A DNA stretch of 64,000 bases from NCBI GenBank assembly GCA_036741355.1, contig DAINSK010000003.1:62001-126000 (forward strand), in the 5' to 3' direction. Positions 34,180 through 42,113 of the stretch are shown piece after piece; positions within the stretch are counted from its first letter, which is position 1, and every line of letters starts with the position of its first letter. Source of the DNA: JBBRGK01 sp036741355. GTDB taxonomy: Bacteria > Chloroflexota > Dehalococcoidia > CAUJGQ01. The translations under genes and the position numbers were made by a program. Under the pieces are notes generated by a model. The model did no database searches and was not told where the DNA came from. It saw only the letters and a program-made list of their open reading frames with translations.

Positions 34180-34197
34180 GTTCCCTGGTTAGGGAAC
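34180..34197. repeat. REP-like hairpin
   Basis: GTTCCCT-GGTT-AGGGAAC: perfect 7-bp stem with a 4-base loop, third of the cluster. Confidence 0.5.
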
Positions 34198-34281
34198 CAG
34201 TACCCCCCGTTAGGCGTAGGGGTAGGGGCCGGGGGTTAGGTCCACGACTGCCGACTGCCCGCACAGTTTCGGTTCCGTAGG

Positions 34282-34308
34282 TTAGCACTCTCACCCCGAG
34301 TTTGCTAA
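34282..34308. promoter_or_regulatory. CIRCE operator (HrcA box)
   Basis: TTAGCACTC - 9 bases - GTTTGCTAA. The consensus is TTAGCACTC-N9-GAGTGCTAA; the left arm is perfect and the right arm matches 7 of 9. HrcA repressor binds here and releases on heat shock. It overlaps the predicted promoter of the small protein-groEL unit. Confidence 0.88.
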
Positions 34309-34331
34309 TCGAGACTCGGGTGCGTTAGAAT
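34302..34331 (+). promoter_or_regulatory. Promoter of the groEL unit
   Basis: TTGCTA (34302-34307), 18-base spacer, TAGAAT (34326-34331). The -35 lies inside the right CIRCE arm, consistent with HrcA repression. Start expected near 34338, about 75 bases before the 74-residue gene. Confidence 0.6.
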
Positions 34332-34412
34332 CCGGACAGCGGAAGACGACCATATGGCGGCGCTTGGTCGCGGAATTCGTCCCCGCAAGTACACGTAGGA
34401 GCCGGTGAGGAG

Positions 34413-34637
34413 ATGGCGCAGGGCAAGATCGGCATCTATCTCAACTCGAAGCGCCTGAAGGCGTTCCGAGCGAGCACGGTCCACGCAGCACCTGAGAGCC
34501 CCGACTGGGTATTTATTAGCGAAGATTCGATGATCGGCATGGTTACTATCCGCGAGATCGCCAAGGAGCGAAAGCTCGTTGACGACCCGCAGAAGATCGA
34601 ATGGATCGGCCGGACGGATGAGCCGGCCAACGCCTGA
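34413..34637 (+). CDS. 74-residue protein upstream of groEL, unknown
   Basis: Start ATG 34413, preceded by GGTGAGGAG. Begins MAQGKIGIYLNSKRLKAFRA, middle SPDWVFISEDSMIGMVTIRE, end VDDPQKIEWIGRTDEPANA. It has none of the GroES features (mobile loop, GGIVLT-type motif), although it sits where groES normally precedes groEL and behind the CIRCE promoter. Probably co-transcribed with groEL and heat-inducible. No family recognised; compact alpha/beta fold likely. Confidence 0.72.
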   Translation: MAQGKIGIYLNSKRLKAFRASTVHAAPESPDWVFISEDSMIGMVTIREIAKERKLVDDPQKIEWIGRTDEPANA

Positions 34638-34643
34638 AGCACA

Positions 34644-34702
34644 CCCGGGACCCGCCGTGACGAAGTCTGAACGGAGCAACGAAGCCCGCTCGGCGGGGAT
34701 TT
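34644..34702 (+). repeat. Tandem leader repeat, unit A
   Basis: 59-base unit starting CCCGGGACCCGCCGTGA and ending CGGCGGGGATTT. Within it CCCGCCG (34651-34657) pairs with CGGCGGG (34691-34697). Directly followed by a second copy. Lies between the small gene and groEL. Confidence 0.7.
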
Positions 34703-34762
34703 CCCGGGACCCGCCGTGATGGTGTCCGAATAGAGCAACGAAGCCCGCTCGGCGGGGATTTT
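34703..34762 (+). repeat. Tandem leader repeat, unit B
   Basis: Second copy of the unit, differing at a few central bases but with both pairing arms and the end CGGCGGGGATTTT conserved. It ends 20 bases before groEL. The hairpin followed by T residues resembles an attenuator or terminator; the role is inferred. Confidence 0.7.
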
Positions 34763-34782
34763 AAAGAAGGAAATAGCCAGCA

Positions 34783-36414
34783 ATGTCCGCGAAACAGATT
34801 TTATTTGACGAGTATGCGCGCGAGTCGCTCAAGGTTGGAGTCGACATCGTCGCGAACACGGTAAGGGCCACTCTCGGTCCCAAGGGTCGCAACGTCGCCC
34901 TCGGCAGAAGGTTCGGGGCTCCTATCATCACGCACGACGGCGTGACCGTCGCCAAAGAGATCGAGATCAAGGACCGCTTCATCAACCTCGGCGCACAGCT
35001 CACGAAAGAGGCGGCGAGCCGCACCGGCGACGTCGCGGGAGACGGAACGACCACTTCCACGGTTCTTGCTCAGGCGATGATCCATGAAGGGATACGCAAC
35101 ATTGCCGCGGGCGCCAACCCGATGGCGATCAAGCGCGGCATCGAAGCGGCGACCGCGGCCGTGGTCGAGGCGCTCAAGCAGATGGCTACTCCCGTTCAGG
35201 GTCGCGAAGGGCTAACGCAGATCGCGACGCTGGCGAGCGCCGATCCTGAGATCGGCGGGTTTATCGGCGAAGCGATGGACAAGATCGGCGCCAGCGGAGT
35301 CATCAGCGTCGAAGAGAGCCGCGGGATTGAATCCGAGGTCGAGTATGTCGAAGGGATGAGCTTCGACCGCGGCTACGTGTCGCCCTACCTTGTCACCGAC
35401 GCCGAACGACAAATCGCGACGCTCGACGATCCGTATATCCTGATCACCGACAAACGAATCTCCTCCAACACCGACGTGGTGCCGATCCTTGAAGAGGTAT
35501 TGCGGTCTGGCAAACGCGAGTTCCTGATCATCTGCGATGACTTCGACGGCGAAGCGCTGGCGACGCTGATCGTGAACAAGATGCGCGGCAACCTGAACGC
35601 GGTTGCCGTGAAGGCTCCGGGCTATGGGGACAGCCAGAAGGATCTGCTCGAAGATATCGCCATCATGACTGGCGGCCAGGTCATCTCGGAAAGTCTGGGC
35701 CGCCGCCTCGACGGTGTCACGCTGGCGGACATGGGTGGCTGCCGCCGAACAGTGATCACCAGAGAAGAAACCAGCCTGCTCGAAGGCCGCGGCTCCGCAG
35801 ATGCGCTCGAACAGCGCGTCAAGCAGCTCAGAGCGCTTATCGAAGACGCAAGCACAGACTTCGACCGCGAGAAGCTGCAGGGACGGCTCCGGAAGCTGTC
35901 CGGCGGCGCGGCGATCATCCACGTAGGCGCCGCCACCGAATCCGAGCTCAAAGAGCGCAAGGCGCGGGTGGACGACGCGTTGCACGCGGCGCGCGCCGCG
36001 GCTGAGGAAGGGATCGTCCCAGGGGGTGGAGTGGCGCTGCTGCGCGCCGGGGAGGCGATCGACAGCATCAGTATCGACTCCGAGGCGATGGTTGGCGTCA
36101 AGCTCGTGAAAAACGCGCTCGACGCGCCTCTGGCGCGGATTGCCGAGAACGCGGGCCGCGAGGGCGCGGTGGTCGTAGCCGGCGTCCGTAAGGTGCAGAA
36201 AGAGCGCGGAGACGCGAACGTTGGCTTCGAAGTCGTTACCGGCGAATTTGTCGATATGTTGGAAAACGGCATCATGGATCCGCTGAAGGTCACACGTGCC
36301 GCCCTCGAGAACGCGGCCTCGGTCGCAGCGCTGCTGCTGACCACAGAGGCGCTCATCGTCGAGATTCCGCAGAATGAGCAGATGCCGGCGATGCCGCCGA
36401 TGGACGACTACTAA
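34783..36414 (+). CDS. groEL: Chaperonin GroEL
   Basis: 543 residues. Motifs: VRATLGPKGRNVAL, THDGVTVAKEIE, ASRTGDVAGDGTTTSTVLAQ (ATP site), KAPGYGD, ITREETSLLEG, and the family signature AAAEEGIVPGGGVALLRA. The C-terminus is MPAMPPMDDY rather than the usual GGM-repeat tail. Forms the Hsp60 folding chamber; the matching groES is not in this window. HrcA/CIRCE control is inferred from the operator about 475 bases upstream. Confidence 0.97.
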   Translation: MSAKQILFDEYARESLKVGVDIVANTVRATLGPKGRNVALGRRFGAPIITHDGVTVAKEIEIKDRFINLGAQLTKEAASRTGDVAGDGTTTSTVLAQAMIHEGIRNIAAGANPMAIKRGIEAATAAVVEALKQMATPVQGREGLTQIATLASADPEIGGFIGEAMDKIGASGVISVEESRGIESEVEYVEGMSFDRGYVSPYLVTDAERQIATLDDPYILITDKRISSNTDVVPILEEVLRSGKREFLIICDDFDGEALATLIVNKMRGNLNAVAVKAPGYGDSQKDLLEDIAIMTGGQVISESLGRRLDGVTLADMGGCRRTVITREETSLLEGRGSADALEQRVKQLRALIEDASTDFDREKLQGRLRKLSGGAAIIHVGAATESELKERKARVDDALHAARAAAEEGIVPGGGVALLRAGEAIDSISIDSEAMVGVKLVKNALDAPLARIAENAGREGAVVVAGVRKVQKERGDANVGFEVVTGEFVDMLENGIMDPLKVTRAALENAASVAALLLTTEALIVEIPQNEQMPAMPPMDDY

Positions 36415-36467
36415 GATATAATTAGTCTACTGGGTCAGCAATTCGAGTCCCGTCACAGGAGCCCACT

Positions 36468-36800
36468 ATGCCAGCGAAAAATCCGCAGGAGCCATTCTCG
36501 CGCGTGACGCCAACCGAAGCGAAGCAAATGCTGGATGCCGGTGGTTCCGTTCTCATCGACGTACGCGAGCCCGGCGAATACGCGGAATATCACGCAACCG
36601 GCGCCAAGCTGATGCCGTTGAACAGCGTGTTCGCTCGCCAGGGTGAGATTCCCGACGACAAAGACGTTCTGTTCATCTGCAAGATGGGTCAGCGAAGCGC
36701 CCTCGCCTGCGAGTATGCTGCCGCCGCGGGCAAGGACAGGCTGTTCAACGTCGAAGACGGCACGGACGGGTGGCGCGACGCCGGACTGCCTACTGAGTAA
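36468..36800 (+). CDS. Rhodanese-like sulfurtransferase
   Basis: 110 residues from ATG 36468 with AGGAG upstream. Single rhodanese domain: VLIDVREPGEYAEYHATGA and active-site loop ICKMGQRSALAC, whose first cysteine would carry the persulfide. Carries sulfur, or selenium in some systems; role here unknown. Confidence 0.9.
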   Translation: MPAKNPQEPFSRVTPTEAKQMLDAGGSVLIDVREPGEYAEYHATGAKLMPLNSVFARQGEIPDDKDVLFICKMGQRSALACEYAAAAGKDRLFNVEDGTDGWRDAGLPTE

Positions 36801-36812
36801 CCAGGGCTGGTC

Positions 36813-37493
36813 TTGACGACGCTTTTCGTATTCGACATCGATCTGACGCTGATCCACTCGGGCGGGGCCGGCTCTCGTGCCATGGACCGGACCTTCCAAG
36901 GCTTGTACGGCATCGGTAAAGCATTTGAGGGCATCGAGTTTGCCGGACGCACCGACGGCGCAATCTTGCGCGACTGCTACGTCCACCACTCACTGCACGA
37001 ACGCGATTTGGTCGCCGAGTTCGGCCTGTTCCGCGACGCGTACTTCGATGAGCTGGCGCGGGAGCTTCAGGTCAGCGACTGCCGCGTGCTGCCCGGCATC
37101 CCGGACCTGCTGAACGCGCTGGCCATGAGGGCTGATACGATCGTGGGACTCGGTACGGGTAACTACCGGGTGGCCGCAGAGCTCAAGCTGAATCACGTCG
37201 GAATCTGGGACCGGTTCCGCGATGGCGGTTTCGCCGACGACTCCGAGGACCGCGCAGAGGTGATTGCCTGCGCCATTCGCCGTCTAACCGACACTGGGGA
37301 TGTAATTCCCGACCGGGTATGGGTTGTCGGAGACAGTCCCCACGACGTTAGCGCCGGCAAGGCGAACAGGGCGTTGGTAGTTGGAGTCGGCACGGGTCAC
37401 TGCTCGACTCAGGACCTGCTTGCCGCCGGTGCCGACGTTGTATTTGACGACCTCGGCGATACCGCGGCGTTTCTCAGCACTACGCTGTCGTAA
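36813..37493 (+). CDS. HAD-superfamily phosphatase
   Basis: 226 residues from TTG 36813 (MTTLFVFDIDLTLIHSGG). Motif I FDIDLTLI with nucleophile and acid Asp, cap domain, motif II LGTGNY, motif IV VWVVGDSPHDVSAGKA. Resembles the phosphoglycolate phosphatase branch. It follows the rhodanese by 12 bases. Substrate unknown. Confidence 0.88.
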   Translation: MTTLFVFDIDLTLIHSGGAGSRAMDRTFQGLYGIGKAFEGIEFAGRTDGAILRDCYVHHSLHERDLVAEFGLFRDAYFDELARELQVSDCRVLPGIPDLLNALAMRADTIVGLGTGNYRVAAELKLNHVGIWDRFRDGGFADDSEDRAEVIACAIRRLTDTGDVIPDRVWVVGDSPHDVSAGKANRALVVGVGTGHCSTQDLLAAGADVVFDDLGDTAAFLSTTLS

Positions 37494-37527
37494 CGCCCTT
37501 ACTTTTGATCCCGGCACTCGGCGAAGC

Positions 37528-37932
37528 TTATCGTCCGTCATGAAACGGGCATGCTGCCGTATCCGAATAAGGGTACATGAAGCCGCTGCCTGGATGATCG
37601 CAGACGCCCCGGCCGCCGGGCGTGCCATTGGCAAACCAGTTGCGGCATGAGCCGCATGTTTTCGCGACTTCGCGCCGCGAAGTCGCGATGAACCATGCCG
37701 GGGCACTTGGGACGTCGGGTTCATCGTCGCGGATACGGCCGGCCGGCTCAGCGCGATCCCCGCCGGTAGCATTGGCGTCACGGCCCGACTTCCGATCGCC
37801 GGGTGGGTAGCGTCGGAAACGAGTTCGCGGTCCCGTAACAAACGGATCTTCGTCTGGTGGACCAGGTCGCCAGCCGCGTCCCCGCGAGTCACGTTCGTGC
37901 TGCCATCGTCTGTTTCGGTTTTGACGGGCCAT
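37528..37932 (-). CDS. Hypothetical protein with C-terminal Cys motif
   Basis: 134 residues from ATG 37932 (MARQNRNRRW). N-terminal 75 residues are basic, Arg/Gly/Pro-rich and probably disordered. The C-terminal 45 residues contain TCGSCRNWFANGTPGG, GVCDHPGSG and AACPFH, four cysteines plus His that could bind zinc or iron. A 27-base perfect palindrome inside the gene encodes the IATSRREVA segment just before this motif. No family recognised. Confidence 0.65.
   Translation of the reverse strand: MARQNRNRRWQHERDSRGRGWRPGPPDEDPFVTGPRTRFRRYPPGDRKSGRDANATGGDRAEPAGRIRDDEPDVPSAPAWFIATSRREVAKTCGSCRNWFANGTPGGRGVCDHPGSGFMYPYSDTAACPFHDGR
37662..37688. repeat. 27-base perfect palindrome inside a coding region
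   Basis: TCGCGACTTCGCG - C - CGCGAAGTCGCGA: 13-bp arms around one base. The CGCGAAGTC word also occurs in the repeat cluster near 34105. It looks like a palindromic repeat inserted in frame. Confidence 0.65.
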
Positions 37933-37980
37933 GTTTTGACTCCGGGGAAAGTCGCGGAAGGACCCCAACGCTGCAGTCGG

Positions 37981-38238
37981 TCAAGACCGCTTTCGGTATC
38001 GGCGTCGTCCGGCGCCAAGCTGGCGCGCCGGCGCCGGACGCTCGTCGGCCAGCAATACTTCAGCGGCTGCAGCGTCTCCTTCGAGCACGAATATTTGCAG
38101 TGTGAAGGGGAGGGAGCCACCCGTGAATTGGGAAGCATCATTCGTGTTCTTCAGCAAAGAACGGATCCCCGCCTGCCCCAGAAGGTCCTGAATCATCTGC
38201 GCCGTGGCCGGGTTCTCCGCGACGGCCACCTGCACCAT
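37981..38238 (-). CDS. DUF2007-like small protein
   Basis: About 85 residues from ATG 38238 (MVQVAVAENPATAQMIQDLL). AQMIQDLLGQAGIRSLLKN, the region around 45 (LQIFVLEGDAAAAEVLL) and the short length match the DUF2007 putative signal-transducing family, an ACT-like fold. Start uncertain since the frame is open upstream. Begins about 30 bases after the LON-domain gene on the same strand. Confidence 0.65.
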   Translation of the reverse strand: MVQVAVAENPATAQMIQDLLGQAGIRSLLKNTNDASQFTGGSLPFTLQIFVLEGDAAAAEVLLADERPAPARQLGAGRRRYRKRS

Positions 38239-38267
38239 CGGCTCGCGCGCCCGGTCGCGCCCCTCGT

Positions 38268-38936
38268 TCAATTCAGCATCCCGAAGTCCGAGAACTTCTT
38301 CATCTGGCTCGTGCGAACGCGGTCCGAGAGCAACACGACGGCTTCGTCCAGCATCGTCGACTCGAGCTCCAGGCACTCGCGCGTCGAGTCCAGCTCCAGC
38401 AATTTCTGTTTGACGTTGGCGTCGACCGCCAGGCGACCGGCGACGAAGTCGGCCAACATGCCCGGGCGTGACGGTAGCCCGACACGTCGTGTCCACTGGT
38501 CGGCAAGCGCCAACGTCTGCCGGTAATACTCCGAAAACAGCTCACGAACCCTGACGGCCTCGGACATCGTCGCTTCATCTTGTTGGTCAGTGCGGTCGAT
38601 GTACTCCACGTCGCCGCTCAGATACGGCCGGCTCCGGTCGAGCGCCACGATACGGAAGCGGCGCACTCCGATCGTTACGATATTCATCCGGCCGTCGGGC
38701 AGACGCTGTACGCCGACGATTCGCGCTGTAGTCCCAACTTTGTGAGGCTCCGCAGTCGCACCGACCCCCTCGCCGCTCTGAATGAGGACGACGCCGAAGT
38801 GTTGTTCGTGTTCGATGCATTCGCCAATCATGAGCTGATACCGCGGCTCAAAGATGTGCAACGGCAGTGTGGCGCCGGGAAAGAGCACTGATGACAGTGG
38901 AAAGAGCGGCAGTATCGGCATCAGTTTGGTCCGCAC
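38268..38936 (-). CDS. LON N-terminal substrate-binding domain protein
   Basis: About 217-222 residues (GTG 38936 or ATG 38921). PLFPLSSVLFPGATLPLHIFEPRYQLMI is the hallmark of the Lon N-terminal (PUA-like) domain, followed by FGVVLIQSGEG and a helical C-terminal half. No AAA or protease domain, so a stand-alone LON-domain protein of unknown function, common in bacteria. Confidence 0.88.
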   Translation of the reverse strand: MRTKLMPILPLFPLSSVLFPGATLPLHIFEPRYQLMIGECIEHEQHFGVVLIQSGEGVGATAEPHKVGTTARIVGVQRLPDGRMNIVTIGVRRFRIVALDRSRPYLSGDVEYIDRTDQQDEATMSEAVRVRELFSEYYRQTLALADQWTRRVGLPSRPGMLADFVAGRLAVDANVKQKLLELDSTRECLELESTMLDEAVVLLSDRVRTSQMKKFSDFGMLN

Positions 38937-38960
38937 GGCTGGATTAGCCGGCCTGTGACC

Positions 38961-40433
38961 TCACGCTCTGGCCAACTGCGCTTTTGCAGGCAGGCCCGCC
39001 ATCCTACGAACCAGATCAAGCGTCCTGGTTCCGTCATACGCGCGCGAGATCATCAGTTTCTCGGCCTCCAGGGAGCCCTCCGCGTGAATGGCGAGCACTT
39101 CCTGGTAGCCGCCGTACTCAGACGACGTCAGCTCCTTGACGAAATTAATCGCCTGCAGGCGTTCGCGACCGCCGACTCCGGCGCGTCCGCCGTAGTACTT
39201 CAAAAGGTACGGACCGATCTCTTCGCTCTCGACGTCTTCAACCCCCGGGCCGGTCACGAGCAGCCCACCGGCGATGTCTTGCACCATTCCCACGGCTTCA
39301 TGATAGTTGTGGGCAAAATGATACTTGGCCATGTTGACCGTCAATGCGTCTGGAACGGCGATGCCAAGCTCGCCGATTCGGCAGCGGAGCGCCGCGTGAT
39401 GCGTCAGGCCGCGCAGCGTCTCGGCGTAGCTGATCAGCCGGATGAGCTTGTCACGGACGTGCGCCGCGCGGCCGATCCCGTTCATGTCGGCCATCAGCTG
39501 TGCCGCGCCAACCAGCGCATCCACGAGCGGCAGCTTGTAGGAGACCGCCGTGAAGCGGTGGAACTCGACAAAACCCAGCGCCAGGGGACCGGCGAACTGA
39601 TACTCCCCCGCCATGAACACCCGATCCCAGGGGACGACGACGTCGTCGAAGACCGTTGTGGTCTCCATCATCTTGTGGCGGGCGGTAATTGGAAATTCGA
39701 ACTCGCTGCGAGCTTCCTGATCCGCGGAGCCGTAAGGGCTCGCCAGTAACTTGAGTCCCGGCGTATTGACGGGGATCGCGAACGCCACCGCGTAATCGCT
39801 GTCGGCCTCAGACATGGCGCGCGTGGGCAGAACGATCACTTCGTCCACGTGCGTGGTGTTTGACGTGTGGCACTTTGCTCCGCGGACGACGATGCCGTCA
39901 TCTCTGCGTTCGACGATGCGCAGGTAGTAATCGGGGTGTTCCTGCTCTGCCGGCCCTTTGGATCGATCTCCTTTTACATCGGTCTGCGCCACCGCCAGCG
40001 ATAGGTCGTTATCGCGGCAGTGCTCGTAAAACCTCTGTACCCGCGCCAGGTAGGACGTGCCGAGCCTCTGGTCCATCTGCTGGGCGACAAGGTGCAAGCC
40101 AAAAAGGGCGTCCGTGCCGATCTCTTTGATTAGCACGACGAGCGTGTTGCCCAGCGTCGTGGCCTCTTCGATCAGCGCGCTGCGCTTGAGCAGGTCGTCG
40201 GCGTCGGCCGGCAGCTTGTAGTAACGGCTGTAGGGAGCGCCTTTCCCTTCGGAAACAACGGCGAGGTCACGATAAGCCGGGTCTTCGGTCATTTCGTAGT
40301 CGATGGAGGCGTGGCTAACGGCCACGCCGATGACCGGGTGGGTTGTCACGTCGGAAACAAGCTCTCCACGGAAATAGACCGAGCGACCGTCGAGCAGGCT
40401 TCGTCGATACTGTTCGGGTGTGCGCAGCGCCAT
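38961..40433 (-). CDS. HpaB-family flavin-dependent enzyme
   Basis: 490 residues from ATG 40433, with AGGAG upstream. Acyl-CoA-dehydrogenase-like fold of the 4-hydroxyphenylacetate 3-hydroxylase/4-hydroxybutyryl-CoA dehydratase family: TPEQYRRSLLDGRSVYFRGE, AQTDVKGDRSKGP, GIVVRGAKCHTSNTTHVDE, DDVVVPWDRVFMAGE and AGGLLVTGPGVEDV. Cysteines occur near EHCRDND and ALRCRIG, but I cannot confirm the dehydratase Fe-S set, so hydroxylase versus dehydratase is open. No HpaC reductase adjoins. Confidence 0.83.
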   Translation of the reverse strand: MALRTPEQYRRSLLDGRSVYFRGELVSDVTTHPVIGVAVSHASIDYEMTEDPAYRDLAVVSEGKGAPYSRYYKLPADADDLLKRSALIEEATTLGNTLVVLIKEIGTDALFGLHLVAQQMDQRLGTSYLARVQRFYEHCRDNDLSLAVAQTDVKGDRSKGPAEQEHPDYYLRIVERRDDGIVVRGAKCHTSNTTHVDEVIVLPTRAMSEADSDYAVAFAIPVNTPGLKLLASPYGSADQEARSEFEFPITARHKMMETTTVFDDVVVPWDRVFMAGEYQFAGPLALGFVEFHRFTAVSYKLPLVDALVGAAQLMADMNGIGRAAHVRDKLIRLISYAETLRGLTHHAALRCRIGELGIAVPDALTVNMAKYHFAHNYHEAVGMVQDIAGGLLVTGPGVEDVESEEIGPYLLKYYGGRAGVGGRERLQAINFVKELTSSEYGGYQEVLAIHAEGSLEAEKLMISRAYDGTRTLDLVRRMAGLPAKAQLARA

Positions 40434-40535
40434 AGCCGGCTCCTGTATTGGGTCGGTTCCGGGAAGCCAAGGAATTCGGCGCCCGCATCGAGGCCATGAT
40501 CTCCCAGCGGGTCGAAGAGGGTCAAGCTCAGACCG

Positions 40536-41876
40536 TCACTTGCCGATGCAGAACCGGGAGAAGATCGTGTCCAGCAGGTCCTCTGTCGCGTCCTCTCCGC
40601 TCAATTCCCCGAGGGCGCGCACGGCCCCACCCAGGTCGACGGCCAGAAGGTCCTCCGGCGCACCTGAACGAAAGCCTTCGAAAGCGGAGCGGACATGCTC
40701 GGCTCCGCGCCGCGCCGCATCGCGCTGACGCGTCGTCGTCAACGCTGCACTGTTCTTGGGAGGCTGCGCTCCGGAGAGGACGGCATCGCGCAGCAGCACC
40801 CGAAGACGGTCAATCCCGTCGCCTGTGAGCGCTGAAATCCGAGTGGCAACCATGCCGGCGATATGCGGTTCCATGACTCGGCATGCGATATCGGACTTGT
40901 TCAATGCAACCACGGTGCGCCGGCCCGCATACGCTTTTACCAAACGGCCTTCAGCCTCCAAAACTGGCTGGCTGGCATCCAGGACGATCAGAACGACATC
41001 GCTTCGGTTAATGGCGTCGTGGGAGCGCTCGACCCCCATTTTTTCCACCAGGTCGACGGAGTCGCGGATACCGGCCGTATCGGTCAATACGGCCGGTATT
41101 CCGAACAGGTTTAACGTCTCTTCGATCGTATCTCTCGTCGTGCCCGGAATCGGCGTGACGATGGCGCGCTCTTCGCCGAGCAGACGGTTGAGCAGGCTGG
41201 ACTTCCCAGCGTTGGGAAGGCCGGCGATGGCGATGCGGGCCCCCTCGCGTTGCACGATGCCGTACTCGGCACCGCTCACCAGGTCGTCGAGAACGCGGAC
41301 CAGCGCTTCCAGTTCGGGGCCGATGTCGCGCAGCGGCACGTCTTCGTCCGGAAAATCGGCCCGCGCCCCCAGGTACGCGAGAATCTCGAGCGCCAGGGAC
41401 CTTGCGCGCCGAATCGGTTCGGCGAGCCTGCCACGCAGCCCGCTCAACGCCAGGTCTGCCGACGCGTCGGTGCGAGCCCGCACGAGGTCCAAGACCGACT
41501 CGGCCTGCGTCAGGTCCATGCGGCCGTTAAGAAACGCGCGTAACGTGAACTCGCCGGGCTCCGCTGCTCGCGCTCCTGCGGCGAGCACGGCTTCGAACAG
41601 CCGTCGCAGCGAACGCAGCCCGCCGTGGCCGCTAAGCTCCACCGTGTCCTCACCCGTGTACGACCGCGGCCCGGACATTAGCGTCCCGATGCCTTCGTCG
41701 AGCAGGCAGCCCGAGCCAACGTCTACCATGCGGCCGAACACGGCCCGGCGCTCGCGCAGGGGCCTGTCGAACAGTTTCTGCGCGATCTCCAACGCGTCGG
41801 GTCCCGAAAGGCGCACGATCCCTATAGCGCCCTCCCCGGGCGCAGTCGCGATCGCAGCAATGGTGTCTGAACGCAT
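40536..41876 (-). CDS. mnmE: tRNA modification GTPase MnmE
   Basis: 446 residues. N-terminal tetrahydrofolate-binding domain (IAAIATAPGEGAIGIVRLSG, TGEDTVELSGHGG), helical domain, GTPase domain with G1 GLPNAGKSSLLN, G2/G3 IPGTTRDTIEE and DTAGIRD, G4 NKSD, and the C-terminal FCIGK whose cysteine is catalytic. With MnmG it makes cmnm5-uridine at the tRNA wobble position. The gidA/mnmG partner is not in the window. Confidence 0.97.
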   Translation of the reverse strand: MRSDTIAAIATAPGEGAIGIVRLSGPDALEIAQKLFDRPLRERRAVFGRMVDVGSGCLLDEGIGTLMSGPRSYTGEDTVELSGHGGLRSLRRLFEAVLAAGARAAEPGEFTLRAFLNGRMDLTQAESVLDLVRARTDASADLALSGLRGRLAEPIRRARSLALEILAYLGARADFPDEDVPLRDIGPELEALVRVLDDLVSGAEYGIVQREGARIAIAGLPNAGKSSLLNRLLGEERAIVTPIPGTTRDTIEETLNLFGIPAVLTDTAGIRDSVDLVEKMGVERSHDAINRSDVVLIVLDASQPVLEAEGRLVKAYAGRRTVVALNKSDIACRVMEPHIAGMVATRISALTGDGIDRLRVLLRDAVLSGAQPPKNSAALTTTRQRDAARRGAEHVRSAFEGFRSGAPEDLLAVDLGGAVRALGELSGEDATEDLLDTIFSRFCIGK

Positions 41877-42113
41877 AGCTGATTGCCGCGGCGAGGCGGT
41901 GAGCCCTCATCCCCCTGTCATATGAGGTCTCCGACGGTAGCGCTGCCCTATGTCTTCTCCCAATACTAGGCGAAGGGGGCAATCCCTGGTAACAACGACG
42001 TTGGTATCGCGGGTTAACGACGCCGTTTAGAACGCGGGCATACCTGGGCACGCCATTCCGGCGCCGGCAGCATGGTGCACCGAGTTGAAGCTCCCCTCGC
42101 CCAGGGCCATCAA

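Larger units (their letters stand above)
33971..34281. other. Non-coding stretch with clustered hairpins
   Basis: No plausible gene. It holds several perfect short hairpins: 33988-34005, 34081-34094, 34110-34127 and 34180-34197, then a G-rich tract of TAGGGG type up to about 34240. It ends at the CIRCE element. This is the largest non-coding gap in the window. Confidence 0.7.

Noticed and set aside
34413..34637. The 74-residue gene as groES
   Set aside because: Too short and without the GroES mobile loop or conserved beta-barrel motifs.
34644..34762. Two-copy repeat as a CRISPR array
   Set aside because: Units are directly adjacent without spacers and contain internal pairing arms; no cas genes nearby.
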